A stretch of DNA of 64,000 nucleotides. It comes from Macrosoma leucophasiata. Lineage: Eukaryota > Arthropoda > Insecta > Lepidoptera > Hedylidae. Each line of letters starts with the position of its first letter. Positions within the stretch are counted from its first letter, which is position 1. The notes beneath the pieces were generated by a model. The model saw nothing but the letters and a program-made list of their open reading frames with translations, did no database searches and was not told where the DNA came from. This document shows, piece by piece, positions 32,323 to 43,440 of this stretch. The stretch is taken from assembly GCA_036365455.1 (NCBI GenBank), contig JAWQUS010000026.1, positions 13,658,001-13,722,000 on the forward strand. The letters run 5' to 3'. The position numbers and the translations under genes are program-made.

Positions 32323-33030
32323 ATTTCCATCACTATCTCTAATTTGTTCTCGCAGATTACCTTGTTTATCAGCCCGCCGGCTTGCTTCAGCTGCGTGACA
32401 CTTAAGCTGAAATAAACGTAATTTTAAAACAATAGTCCGATTATTAATTCCGATAATATTGATCCGAATAGAAAGAAAACATGAGCTTACATTTTTCTAT
32501 AGAAGGTTGACAATACCGAATGCGTGCCATTAAAATTATCAAGAACATACTTTCGACCATAGCAGAGGTGTTAAACATTTAAACACCAATTCTAGAACGT
32601 TGTCGTCAACCGTTTAGCCCATATACTCTTCCCGTGCCGCGTTATCTGAAATATTTACGGCATGTACACGTCCCTCGAGCTGTTAGTCACACGCGGGTGC
32701 ACGCCGGCTTATTCTGGAATCGATAACGGTATTGATTTTTAACGGCACGAAATGTATGTTATTACGCATTGTTGCAATGTATGTTTGCAGTTTGCACACA
32801 TGAACACATATTGTAGATAATATTACGTCCAAGATACTGAAATTAAAGTTAATTCAATCAATTGTATTCGTTCGACTGTATGTACAGGATAAGCTACCTA
32901 GTAGGGATTGAACATATTACATATCTTGTTTCTTTGAGGCATACCGACGTGAAGACCCCACCGCACGCTAGTGGAGGAGAATTCTTCCGTAAGTGCATAC
33001 AGTCAACCGAAGAATGGCGGGCAAGAATCA
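32323..33030. other. no recognisable gene
   Basis: Unique DNA, no repeat recognised. Confidence 0.4.
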
Positions 33031-33039
33031 CACCATTGC

Positions 33040-33180
33040 AGTGAGATGGGAATGACAGCGTCTCGCGATAAAATATGCTTGACAGGCGGTTTGGATCGCC
33101 GCTGCGATTATGTCATATCCCTTTATAAGGAAGCTTTTGTATAGCAGTGCACAGCTGAAATTTTGACGATAATGATAAAT
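33040..33180 (+). mobile_element. repeat with RTE-like 3' tail
   Basis: GACAGCGTCTCGCGATAAAA, TGCGATTATGTCATATCCCT and GTATAGCAGTGCACAGCTGA, parallel to 20270-20455. Confidence 0.6.
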
Positions 33181-33189
33181 ATAGAAAAA

Positions 33190-33900
33190 ACACGCAATAC
33201 ACAGAACAGAAGATTCCCAGTGGCAATCTCGGCGATTGGTAATGTGCCCTATGGGTGACAATAGGCTTGGTACCTTATTCAACATTAGCAGGCCCATGAA
33301 TCTATTAAGACACGAGAAAAATATGACAATTGAAATTCAATTGTTTCTGGGCGCCGGTAGCCTTACGATCCTTGAAAGATTAAAACGTATTCCTCTACAT
33401 ATCTCTTCGGATAAACACAGTCGTGCAGTCTACATTTCAGTATGAAAATAAATACTGTCATCACAATTCATTTGCTATCATAAAAGAATTCTGAACTCAC
33501 GAAAACACCACAATGGAAGTACAAATGAATTCAGTTTAAAATACTCGTCGAAACCTAATAAAAAGCGGCCCAGGTGTTAACCGTTGGGATTCCAACTTTA
33601 TCACCATTTCCCTTTATCAATTATACCAAATTTCAATAGCCGGTATTGTTCAAATGTAACATACAAATAAAACCGGTTGAATTCAATGCTGTTATTGTTT
33701 CATTTTTTTAATTGTACAAGCGTGGTTTCGAATCCGTTGAATGAATAATTTTATGGGTTATATGATGTACGTTATGTAATTTGTATTAAAATAAGAACAT
33801 TAATTCACTGATAATATAGCCGCCGGCAAGTTAAATAAAAACATCGAGATCTAAATTGGAGACACTTGATGATTAATGTTGCACATCGATGGGAAAGAGA
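33190..33900. other. no recognisable gene
   Basis: Unique AT-rich DNA. Confidence 0.4.
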
Positions 33901-33904
33901 TTTC

Positions 33905-34086
33905 GGCTCTGTATAGCGTTATATCTTTCGCACACTATGTGACGTTTGTCGACCATATTGATCAAATTTTGTCGCACTTTCAGTGCTTACGTAGGCAGAG
34001 TGCAACCGAGATAACGCTCTACGAAGTCGAAACTAGCCGTTTATCTCTTTCCTAAGCTCGATGTGCAATATTTCTTGATGGGTACA
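33905..34086 (+). mobile_element. M2 MITE-like repeat
   Basis: Starts TATAGCGTTATATCTTTCGC and later has the mirror GAGATAACGCTCTACGAAG, so the first about 115 bp have inverted ends (AGCGTTATMTC). It continues CTAAGCTCGATGTGCAATAT. Family members: 681, 26412, 56330. Confidence 0.7.
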
Positions 34087-34089
34087 ATA

Positions 34090-34657
34090 AATATATTGCA
34101 AAGATTGGTTGGTACAAGTTCCTATATCTTCACAATTGTATGCATAAAATATATTGCTTTAAAACTAGTGCAAATTCTAAACGTTCCCAGAATAGTCCTG
34201 GGGCCACAGGGTTGTCACCTAGGTGATCACTTGTTCGACCTCTCACGTTCGTTGTACGTGATGTATTTGTCCCCAATTGGCATTTATTTATCGGTCCCAG
34301 CGACAGGTTCCGACATTTGAAAAACATCCGTGTTAAGGTCGATGCATAGAAGTTGCAGGTGATAGGTAAATGTTGGTACTTTGTTACTAAGAAAGAAATA
34401 TCGAGACTCTTCTAACCTCGAGATTTCTTTACCGAATTCTGAAATGTCATTCAACATTAGAGATGTCTTAAAAATATATCTGTTGTTTCAACAATATTTG
34501 AATTGAATTTCAAATAATTGCTTGAAAAATTAAAAGCAGACTCGCGAGGCATCTCTGTGTGGACCCGGCTATTTAATGTATCAGCTTACATAGTAGAATA
34601 TTATAAATAAACCTCAAATGAACTTTGAAACTCAAAGAAAGCATAATTTTGTTAATT
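34090..34657. other. no recognisable gene
   Basis: Unique sequence. Overlapping frames of 85 (plus) and 65 (minus) codons have no domain. Confidence 0.4.
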
Positions 34658-34668
34658 TATGTTAGTTG

Positions 34669-34741
34669 CTATATGGTATATCTGGCGCTCTACACTCTCT
34701 GCCGATTGCCCTGTTAGGGACCTGGCGTGAAGATACATATA
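34669..34741 (+). mobile_element. 73-bp LINE 3'-end insertion with TSD
   Basis: ATCTGGCGCTCTACACTCTC through GGGACCTGGCGTGAAGATAC to a TACATATA tail. Flanked by TATGTTAGTTG at 34658-34668 and 34742-34752, an 11-bp perfect duplication. Confidence 0.9.
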
Positions 34742-34752
34742 TATGTTAGTTG

Positions 34753-34948
34753 TATTCCGGACAGGTGGTGGTAATGTACGGCACAGAGGCATAACATATT
34801 AAGCCTCAGGAGTGGTAACGAATTTTAAATCTCTAGTTGTATGTGGTTATTTTATAGGCTATAGTATTTATTAATTACCATCAAAATGAACTGTATGCTA
34901 CTTGCTTCCACTTTACATGCTACTTTACCACTTCTTGGCATAAAAAAA
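34753..34948 (+). mobile_element. SINE-A copy, diverged
   Basis: TATTCCGGACAGGTGGTGGT, GGCACAGAGGCATAACA, AAGCCTCAGGAGTGGTAACG, then a degraded tail half ending GGCATAAAAAA. Confidence 0.8.
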
Positions 34949-34949
34949 T

Positions 34950-35415
34950 ACTTTAAAATATCCTGTTTTTAGTTTTGGCTCGTATCCTTGGTGCCTTAAT
35001 ATTGTTAATTTCTTAAAGCCTTATAAAATTGAATCATGATCAAAAGGTATACTTTCATTTGTTACAAAATAAATCATTTATTAAATCCTTATAACTGATT
35101 TAACTGGTCCATTCATTCTTATTCATAATACAGAAAGGGTAAACAGTGTTAAGGGTGTATTATAACAAAATGCAATTCATCGACCAATCATTTGTATTGA
35201 TACGTTGAATAGCAACAATGTATAATTTGCTTAGAATCCGAGATATCGAGTCAATCAACTCGTTTGTTCGATAAATATTGCGGAGACCTTCTTGATTGTC
35301 TCGATTGTCTCGATAACACTCGAGTAAGAGTAAGGCTCGAGTCAGGTAAGATGTGTGTATATTGCTAAGTGGTGGATCAATGACGTATTGAATAATGTTC
35401 TATGTTCTGATTAAA
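34950..35415. other. no recognisable gene
   Basis: Unique AT-rich DNA. Confidence 0.4.
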
Positions 35416-35419
35416 TTAA

Positions 35420-35960
35420 TCGACTAGGTGTTGCCTGTAACTTCGTCTGCGTGGAATCTGTATGTATAAAAGCGGGAGGTCACTCAGTCATCACGAAATC
35501 TCGGAAACTACAAGTGCTAGGAGATTCAAGTTCTGCATGAGAGTTCTTTTTAGGACGTAGGTGCACACTAAGACTGCATTTTGCGAAAGAGAGTGTGTTT
35601 TTGGGGTTGATAGTTTGTATGAAACTACGTTACTTCAGGCAGAGAATATGTAATAATACTACGTATAGAATGGACACTTCGACGTCCCGCCCGATTTCTC
35701 TGCCTCACCCAATCTCCTCCCCTCTTATGGTTGGTATTTTCTACGTGCTACGCACACAGGTGCACGTGTAGATACACGTCACTGATTGATGTCTGTGTAA
35801 TAGAGACCAAATCAAGCGTTTGTATGGAATTTTGTGTCCGCGGTGTGTTTCAGGTGCTAGGAGTCTCCAATTTCGCATAGAAATTTAAATGTTCTATCCA
35901 AAGCTACCGACTATCTTCGTGCTAATTTTCATTGAAATCGATTTAGTGGTTTGTTTTTTT
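35420..35960 (+). repeat. long K-type / Helitron-like repeat
   Basis: GGTGTTGCCTGTAACTTCGT, then AGGTCACTCAGTCATCACGA, AATCTCGGAAACTACAAGTG and, near the end, AATTTTCATTGAAATCGATT. The TCACGAAATCTCGGAAACTA type of sequence is common in lepidopteran non-autonomous repeats. No protein-coding part. Confidence 0.5.
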
Positions 35961-36004
35961 TAATTCTTACTTTCTTCCACAATTTAAGCCTCTTAGAAGC
36001 GTCG

Positions 36005-36109
36005 TTATCTCTGACACAAAGTGTTAGGTCTCAAAAAATGGTAATGCATCACTTCGATATCGTCAATGTGAACTATACACTGATTTGCTACCTTAATGAC
36101 AAAAAAATG
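36005..36109 (+). mobile_element. SINE-A fragment, strongly diverged
   Basis: GTTAGGTCTCAAAAAATGGT, ATCGTCAATGTGAACTATAC, then GCTACCTTAATGAC and an A-run. Confidence 0.55.
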
Positions 36110-36149
36110 CTAATCAGCATATTTTAACGACTATACAATTTAAACTTTA

Positions 36150-36241
36150 GAAATTAAAGAAAAATGGAAAGAAAAATTTGACTTCGGGCAGGAATTGAAC
36201 CTGCGAACTCAGGATAACCAGTCCAGCCGCTTTGGCGTTGG
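36150..36241 (-). mobile_element. SINE-D copy, tRNA-derived
   Basis: Reverse strand: AAAGCGGCTGGACTGGTTAT, B box GGTTCAATTCC, then the body GAAGTCAAATTTTTCTTTCC and ATTTTTCTTTAATTT. The 5' part with the A box is lost. Confidence 0.7.
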
Positions 36242-36582
36242 CTTTCATTTCTAAAGTTCACTCGCATGTGTACGAGTAATTGCGTAAAATAAATAGTACA
36301 ATTTAAACTTCCATACCTCAAAAGCTGTTAACTAAATATCACAGGTATAAAATTGATGTATTCACCCATTCGGATGAAAAAATATTGTTTGCCAAATCTT
36401 TTAGTACGTGATACGTTAAAAGCATTTGCGACATCTGTCCATTCTGTTGGCATCCCCAGCTGATAGATCATCGAACTACGAGTAGGACAGATGGGTAAAG
36501 AATTTTAATAGCTTATTTTACGAGCTTTTATTCGTATGACCATATGTATGGTACGTATCGTATGTAGCTTCCATTAAGGATT

Positions 36583-36756
36583 ATAAGGCGATTCACACAC
36601 GTGAATTCGCGCCGCCGCGGTAGGCGGTGAAGCGGATTTATTGTCGCTTGGCCTCTCTTTGAAAAACGTTGATACCATTCACACTACACCGTCCGACCGC
36701 GCGACTAGTTTACTCACGTCCACGCGGCGCGCGGTCTCGTGTGTAAAGCGCCTTAA
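36583..36756. mobile_element. M9 MITE (TAAGGCG ends)
   Basis: Ends TAAGGCGATTCACACACG and, from the right, TAAGGCGCTTTACACACGAG, with GCGCCGCCG/GCGCGCCGCG just inside. 174 bp, GC-rich. The 60-codon frame across it is a chance frame. Confidence 0.7.
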
Positions 36757-36814
36757 TATCGGATGTTTCGAATACTGCTTCGGTGGCGTACTTATTGACA
36801 ACTGTTGCTACGGT

Positions 36815-36920
36815 GTCATATAATCGCCACGCTTGGCATGCGGATTGGCTATCGCAGTGGCGGTAGTTTTATCGCAGCACGCTGCTCTTTATTGCACTTA
36901 CTACCGTTCCATTTAAATAG
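36815..36920 (-). mobile_element. repeat with RTE-like tail, minus copy
   Basis: AATCGCCACGCTTGGCATGC and TATCGCAGTGGCGG are the reverse of 20330-20400. Confidence 0.6.
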
Positions 36921-36924
36921 TTTG

Positions 36925-37205
36925 ACCGCAATTGTTTGGTTGACTAACTGCACTAGCAGAAGAATGCTCTTCCACTAGAAATAGTTATTTCGCTAGCGGG
37001 CGGTAGGGTCGTCACGTCCCGACGCCGGAATTTCACGATGAATACTTAGCTTAAATTTCTCATTGACGATGTCAAAGTTAGTAACCGGTTACAACTCATT
37101 ACGTATTAGACCATTCTCAAAAGATTCCATTCATGTTGGCATGCCATGCAAACTAAACAACTATTTATCTTCCTAAGAGATTTAGATAGGTTGCAACAAT
37201 TTATT
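36925..37205. other. no recognisable gene
   Basis: Short unique interval before the M7 MITE. Confidence 0.35.
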
Positions 37206-37207
37206 GC

Positions 37208-37516
37208 CATAAAGCAACACGGGCCACCGGCCGCGGCGGACCAAAGGGGAGTAGCGATAGCGTTCATTACCGATACAAACAGTCTGTCATTTTTTGCGGG
37301 GGGGCAATGCGTGTGACACACACACACTACAAAAATCGTCTATTATCTACTACAAAACTCACACGTTGACTTTAACAAAATACATAAACATTTAAAAATC
37401 TAGGTGACAAGCATTGGCCCATTTGGGCTTGTACTTTGACAGAGGGAAAAGCCCGCATATGCCTACTCCCCTCCGGACGGCCGCGGCCGGTCTCCCGTGG
37501 TGCTCTATGTCTATTG
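37208..37516. mobile_element. M7 MITE, most complete copy
   Basis: About 309 bp with long GC-rich inverted ends: AAGCAACACGGGCCACCGG and, from the right, GAGCACCACGGGAGACCGG. GCCGCGGC and GGGGAGTAG follow on both sides, over about 45 bp. TA borders both ends. The interior (TTTTTTGCGGGG, ACACACAC, TCTAGGTGACAAGC) matches 30837-31124. Confidence 0.82.
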
Positions 37517-37519
37517 CAA

Positions 37520-37960
37520 AACGTACCACCGTCTTGAAATCCTTCAATGCAATTCTTACAAAGTAAATAATTATCGAAAGCCATTTCTAGAATAAACTCT
37601 CGGACGTTCACTGAATAAAATTCCATCCAATCCGTTCGTAGTTAACGGATTAGACCATTAGTGTAATCAAACGTTAACGTTAATGGGTGAATACGTTAAG
37701 TTTGGTGCGGAAAAAATTTCGTTATAGTGATTAACGTTTGGTTGAACCGAAGCTCGGTTTGCGTGGACTGCAATGCGGTATCCTTTAGGATTAAGGAGTA
37801 ATGGACGTTGCCAACAACTCCCTAATTTGAGAGATTTCTTTTGGAATTTAGTTGAAGTTCGCTTGCTTTTGCGTATGAGAGGAGTAGGGTATACTGAGAG
37901 AGTGGGGTATACTGGTAAACTTGCACATAGTAGTATATTTCAAGTCGTAGTCTCACAATC
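37520..37960. other. no recognisable gene
   Basis: The 107-codon plus frame at 37773-38096 contains a small near-repeat (GTAGGGTATACTGAGAGAGT, GGGGTATACTGG) but no domain. Confidence 0.4.
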
Positions 37961-37961
37961 A

Positions 37962-38000
37962 GTGTCGCTTGAGGGCGTAAGCGCCACCGCATTAACTAAT
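37962..38000 (+). mobile_element. SINE-A fragment
   Basis: TCGCTTGAGGGCGTAAGCGC followed by CACCGCATTAACTAATCC corresponds to the SINE-A 5' third. It is directly followed at 38001 by a hAT-like end, CAGTGGTTCTCAAAC, with no matching partner nearby. Confidence 0.6.
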
Positions 38001-38034
38001 CCAGTGGTTCTCAAACAAAATATTGAACGAAGCG

Positions 38035-38620
38035 CTAAAAATAAAAAATACCTATCAAACATTGTTTTATGTTGTATACTGATCATTATCATGTAGGTAC
38101 ATATACCTATCTAGCAGGTCAAATATTTAAATTAACAAAATAAAAATGCAAATAAATCCATCGCCAAATTTTAGTTCAACAATATCTTATTTATTAAATG
38201 GTTATGTATAGTCCTGTTCTTTCGACACAGTTATAAAAACCAACTTTGCAATAATAGCTGTATTCAAAAATTTAAAAAATCTGCTTCTCTTAATTATTAA
38301 AAAAAACACTTTGTCCAAATTCACTAATTTCCTTCTGTTTTTTATAACATGCTTAATCTAATTGTCCCAAATGGAAACGCAACAGTGAATCGTGTAAAGT
38401 TCCCATAAATGTGAAATGCAGAATTTTTCACTAAAATCTTAATTACGGTTTTTATAGTAATCTTTTAATAATAAAGATTGAGGTTGTTTTATAAAATGCA
38501 TAATGAACGTTTCACGTGCCTCCTACAAGGCTATAATAAATTGGGAAGTCAAATACGTTTCTAACATGATTAGAACATAAATATTGCTATAACCGTATTT
38601 AATATCACTAAATTTCTCTT
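38035..38620. other. AT-rich, nothing recognised
   Basis: Very AT-rich unique DNA. Confidence 0.4.
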
Positions 38621-38625
38621 ATTTT

Positions 38626-38896
38626 TTTTATGTAATGAAAGTGGCAAACAAGCATGCAGTTCACATTGATGTTAAGTGATGACTGCAGCCTATAGACACC
38701 TATACAAAGACCAGACGTCAAAATGCAGATGCGTTACCACTTCTGAGGCCTAAGGTAAAATACCTCTGTGCCGAAAATTACGGGGTCGTACATAAGCACC
38801 ATAGTGCTAAACACTGCCATTTAGCGGCAAGTATATTAGGTAATGCGATGGTGCCTACGCCTGCGAGTTCCGTCACTGGAGCTCTACCACCAGTAA
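38626..38896 (-). mobile_element. SINE-A copy, near full length
   Basis: T-run and TATGTAATGAAAGTGGC to CTACCACCAGTAA, with a small deletion in the CCTGACCGGAACACG segment. Confidence 0.9.
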
Positions 38897-38939
38897 CAAT
38901 TAATAACGTATTAATTTATTACGTTCTTAATTACGTAAT

Positions 38940-39080
38940 TTGGTATATATGATGTGTATAGAAAATCTAATCCCTCTACTTATGCCAAATTAACCTGTAT
39001 GTTAAATTTTGTTATAATAATCGGTTAAGTCGTTTCAAAGTTCATCGTGGACCAACATCGTGACACGCGATTTTTATGTT
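38940..39080 (+). repeat. K-type repeat, diverged
   Basis: TTAAATTTTGTTATAATAAT, CGGTTAAGTCGTTTCAAAG. Confidence 0.45.
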
Positions 39081-39084
39081 GAAG

Positions 39085-39590
39085 TTTTTCGTTTTATTTA
39101 CTTGTTTTCTATATCATATGTAGTTAACATCACACAAAGCTACTTTTTTACGTTTTTCCTAAGTTCCGAATTTCGGTATTCATTTTGTTGTCCGAATGAG
39201 CATTTGATATGAAAATCGAATTTAAAGAAAGCACGAACATGTAACACGCGATGATGGATGGTGGATTGCTAATTTAAATTTTTACTCGAACATATTTATG
39301 TAAATCGGGAAACCCATTACCTACAAATACACATAGGTATTAACCATAATTGTAATTCTTAAATTTCTTATATCACATTATGAAATGAAAGACCAATGAA
39401 AATGGTATTAAATTATTTATTTATATATACTTGCAAATAGCATTCTCTGCCAGTCACCCTTTGGGTTGTATAGAAAAATAAAAATTATATGTGCATTAGG
39501 ACTGTTTTGGTGAATATCAATACAATTTAAAAAAAAACAATACTTCTTATAGATAATAAGAAATAAGTACTCCAGATCTTTGGAGAACTA
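39085..39590. other. no recognisable gene
   Basis: AT-rich unique DNA. Confidence 0.4.
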
Positions 39591-39598
39591 TACAATAT

Positions 39599-39651
39599 AA
39601 ATTTTAGACATATTGATAATATTGAACATATTATCAATATGTCTAAAATTT
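39599..39651. repeat. perfect 22-bp inverted repeat
   Basis: AAATTTTAGACATATTGATA at the left arm (39599-39620), 9-base loop, exact reverse complement at 39630-39651. Confidence 0.93.
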
Positions 39652-39655
39652 CCTT

Positions 39656-39768
39656 TACGAAATTAAAGAAAAATTGAAAAGAAAAATTTGACGTCGGTTA
39701 GGAATCGAACATTTGAGCTTAGGATAATCATTTCAGCCGCTGATACCACAAAGCTACCGAAGCCGACA
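39656..39768 (-). mobile_element. SINE-D copy, tRNA-derived
   Basis: Reverse strand: GGCTTCGGTAGCTTTGTGG (A-box region), CAGCGGCTGAAATG, B box GTTCGATTCC, then the AAATTTTTCTTTTCAATTTT tail. Confidence 0.75.
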
Positions 39769-39957
39769 ACGGGGTGGGCAAGTGGCGCAGGTTAGATTTC
39801 TGTCTAAAGTGGAGTTTTTCTTTCCACTTTTTATTTAATTTCTAAATTCATTCGCATGGCAACCCCCTGGCAAACGTCAATTCTTTACGCAAAAATTACA
39901 ACCTTACCTAAGACACAATATCATAAACACTACAGTTCAGTAGCAGATACATTAGAT

Positions 39958-40227
39958 ATTTTTTTTTTTATGTAATGGGCGTGGCAAACAAGCATGCAGT
40001 TCACATTGATATAGACACCCACATGAAGACCAAGGTCAAAATGCAGATGCGTTACCACTCCTGAGGCCTAAGGTGTTATGCCTCTGTGCCGGAAATTACA
40101 GGGCCGTACATTACCACCTGACCGGAACACGATAGTGCTGAACACTACTATTTAGCGGCAAGTATATTAGGTAATGCGGTGGTGCCTACGCCCGCGAGCT
40201 CCGTCACTGAAGTTCTACCACCAGTAA
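39958..40227 (-). mobile_element. SINE-A copy, small internal deletion
   Basis: Complete ends, with a deletion joining CACATTGAT to ATAGACACCC (loss of GTTAAGTGATGACTGCAGCC). The rest is close to consensus. Confidence 0.92.
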
Positions 40228-40229
40228 AT

Positions 40230-40780
40230 ATACATAATAAATGTACATAATATTACCGACGCTCTGAAGCACAATCACTACAGCTTTATTATTTATGAAA
40301 CAAATTACCGTGTTGTATCTATATAAAATCACCGAGAAACATCTCAACAAAGTCAAAACTTAAACATTTTACCAACGTCGACAAAATGGCGTCCCAAGTA
40401 ACGTCAAAACTTATTACTCGTGAATAAATCTTACAGATCTCTATCTATGTATAAAATCTGAATAGAAATCAATTCATTACAAGCAGTCACTGTGTTTCCG
40501 TTGTACATTAAATATTAAACTTCTTAACTTCGCAAACGCCAGTAACCGCTGTCAGAACTCCGTTTAAAATGTTCAGTTTGTTTGCTAATGCAATTTATTC
40601 CTCATCCGCCTGGATTTAACTATGAAAGTCGCGTGACATATATTTTGAGGTTACCCGACCAACTGCAAATGCGACTGATGAATTGGACTTTACGCTATAA
40701 AGTTCTGCCTTGTCGATAAATTCGAATTATAAATGGAGTAGAATAATGAGGGGTACCCTTGAAAGTTGTTTATGTTTCTT
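40230..40780. other. no recognisable gene
   Basis: Unique AT-rich DNA between two SINE-A copies. Confidence 0.4.
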
Positions 40781-40783
40781 AAT

Positions 40784-41070
40784 TACTGGTGGTAGAACTC
40801 CAGTGACGGAGCTCGCAGGCATAGGCATCACCGCATTACCTAATATACTTGCCGCTAAATGGTAGTGTTCAGCACTATCGTGTTCCGGTCAGGTGGTAAT
40901 TTACGGCCCTGTAATTTCCGGCACAGAGGCATAACACCTTAGGCCTCAGGAGTGGTAACGCATCTGCATTTTGACCTTGGTCTTTGTGTGGGTGTCTATA
41001 GGCTGCAGTCATCACTTAACATCAATGTGAAATGCATGCTTGTTTGCCACTTCCATTACATAAAACAAAA
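40784..41070 (+). mobile_element. SINE-A copy, full length, near consensus
   Basis: TTACTGGTGGTAGAACTCC to CATTACATAAAAC, about 285 bp, and one of the cleanest copies. No perfect tRNA A/B boxes are visible. GTGTTCCGGTCAGG resembles a degenerate B box only loosely, so the promoter ancestry of this family is open. Confidence 0.93.
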
Positions 41071-41074
41071 AACT

Positions 41075-41600
41075 TTTTTCGCGAGCCGCAGTATGGCGTG
41101 TGAAGAACGATAGTATTCATCCATATTTAAAAATTTTTGTTTATGACGAGTTTCCATTTAATATTTTTTATTACGTACAAAGAGTATACAAATACTACGT
41201 GTACATAGTTCGGACAAAAGAATAACTTTTTATCAAAATGCTATGGACATAAATTGTACAGCCTAGTTTTTTTTTAATTTTATAATTCGTACAGCCGCAT
41301 TGGAATCGCGTGTCGTACAGCCAGCACGAGACCCGAATCACGGAGTGTTACTTTATAAAGTTTTACAGTGTGTTTTATACTGTTTCGAGTTTGAACACGA
41401 AAGCATCGGTGAAAATTGTTCTTTGTGCAGTTAACTAAAGAATTTGAATATGTAATAGCTTGTAATGTTTCCAACTAAATTTATTTTGCGAAGTTTAGTG
41501 GGAATGACAATTAAAACTTTTTCAACGTTCTTTTTTTTGCTGTCATTAATACAAAGTTGTATAAAATTGCTGACTGTCAACACGCGTTCAAATAAACTAT
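41075..41600. other. no recognisable gene
   Basis: AT-rich. The 64-codon minus frame at 41280-41474 is not recognised. Confidence 0.4.
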
Positions 41601-41639
41601 TGATACCAGATGTTTGTTAATCTAACCGATTAATCGGCA

Positions 41640-41940
41640 ATCGGTAACGGCCATAACGGTCGTGAGCCGCATCCAAAAACATTAGGCGTCAAACAAATTG
41701 CCGTGGAATCGATATCGAAAAAATCGTTAGTCACTCGATACAAAAAAATCGAGTCGAGAATGAATGACGCCGCTGCCAGCTGTTTCCGCGCACAGCTGAT
41801 CGGACGGATATTGGCTGTTAGAGAGACGTGTCTTCTGTCCTGCCCGCACGCGTGCACCCGTCCCGCTCGCGGCTTTTAATTTTTCCCCTTCTTCCTCTTA
41901 ATGAGCGATGCTTTCAATCTCTAGGGTGAGTAAAAAAACT
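41640..41940 (+). promoter_or_regulatory. CpG-rich patch with a donor-like site
   Basis: 41640-41876 is CpG-rich (GTCCCGCTCGCGGC, GCCCGCACGCGTGCACCC). It is followed at about 41933 by a splice-donor-like AGGGTGAGTAAA. It could be another transcription start with a first exon. The evidence is compositional only. Confidence 0.18.
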
Positions 41941-42106
41941 TATAGTTTTTTTATTTATCAATACCGACGGTTATTCCGCAAATTGCGCCTGTCAGTATAT
42001 TTTGGTTAATTTTTTTTTATTCAGTTGATTTCTCTCACTTCATTCGATAAAAAAGCAACATGCGAATGTAGCAAATGAAAGTGCTTTTACACGATTTGAA
42101 TTACCT

Positions 42107-42359
42107 TTACTGGTGGTATAGTCCCAAGTGTATAAGAGCTCAAGGGCGTAAGACCCACTGTATTACCTAATCCATCTGCCGCTAAATGTACGGCCCTGTA
42201 ATTTGCGGCACAGAGGCATAACACCTTAGACCTCAGGAGTGGTAACGCATCTGCATTTTGACCTTGGTCTTTGTGTGGGTGTCGATAGGCTACAGTCATC
42301 ACTTAAGATCAATGTGAACTGCATGCTTGCTTGCAACTTCCAATAAGTACATAAAAAAA
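42107..42359 (+). mobile_element. SINE-A copy, internal deletion
   Basis: 5' part diverged (TACTGGTGGTATAGTCCCAA). A deletion joins CCGCTAAATG to TACGGCCCTG, then consensus to ACATAAAAAAA. Confidence 0.88.
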
Positions 42360-42364
42360 GGCTC

Positions 42365-43440
42365 GTCAAAGGAGGTATAATATAGGCATGTAAAGACGCT
42401 CAATTATTTTGTACACAGATATTGCCTCGGCATAAGATATTTACAAAGCATGATAAAACTAAAATCGTGAGAATGCCTATAAACATTTAACTACAACGTT
42501 CACGCACAGTATAAAGTAAGGAATTGTAATTCCTCTCAGGGACTCCCTAAAATCCCCCTTAATTAAGCGATTCGTTGTAATTAGGGGTGCGGACACCGGC
42601 GGAATCAAGAACGACATCAAAATTCAGAACAACTTTATTTTTATCTTTGAGAAAATTCGATGAAGCAAACTTTTATATTTTGTGTTAAAAAGATATCAAG
42701 GATTTTATTAATGTTTGGATTTAATGCGAAATAAGAAAATAAGGGTGTAAAATGTACGTAAAGCTTTTTATAGGGGTTTAATTTCAACTGAAGTCGGCAT
42801 AAAATATTTTATATACTAGCTATGACTTCCAGTTTCATCTCTCAATACATTTCTTTTGGACAAATTAGACCGTGTTGTACAGAAATTTCAACCCATTTAT
42901 ATTTGTGGGTTGAAACATTTCAGCTAAACAACCGTGAATATGTCTAAGTTTGTTTTTAAAGTAACTGGTTAAAAGATTAATGAGTTCAAACTCCAATCTT
43001 TTGTACCAAGCTTTTCACCACGTGTTTAATGTAGATCATTAGATAGTTAAAATAACCTGTTAAATTTAAATTCGAGTTTTTAGATTTGAGAATGGTCTCA
43101 TTGATGACTAAGTACACCAGTAATCGTTACTTATCAGTCATAATATGTGACCATTTTGGATATATTTAAATGTCCTCTCTTTTTATATTTTTCTGTGGCA
43201 ACATTTTATAGAAAAACGATAAATTAAAACGCCAGCTCACAGTCATTACTTCTCTGTTTATTTAATTAAATCACTTAAAGCCTACATCTCATTCCAAATC
43301 TAAATTAAATGGACGTTAATTTTTTATTTTACTTTAATGCCTCACCAAACCGTGGTTTTTCTTTATACGGGTGCAAAAAGAGACGCATTAAAAAAAACTT
43401 TCTAAGCTATTTCACCCTGATTCGTGTTGTGGATTAGATT
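42365..43440. other. no recognisable gene
   Basis: AT-rich. A K-type end (CTAGCTATGACTTCCAGTTT) at 42826 is the only weak match. Confidence 0.4.

Noticed and set aside
35337..35355. third recursive splice site at GAGTCAGGTAAGA
   Set aside because: No pyrimidine tract precedes the AG.
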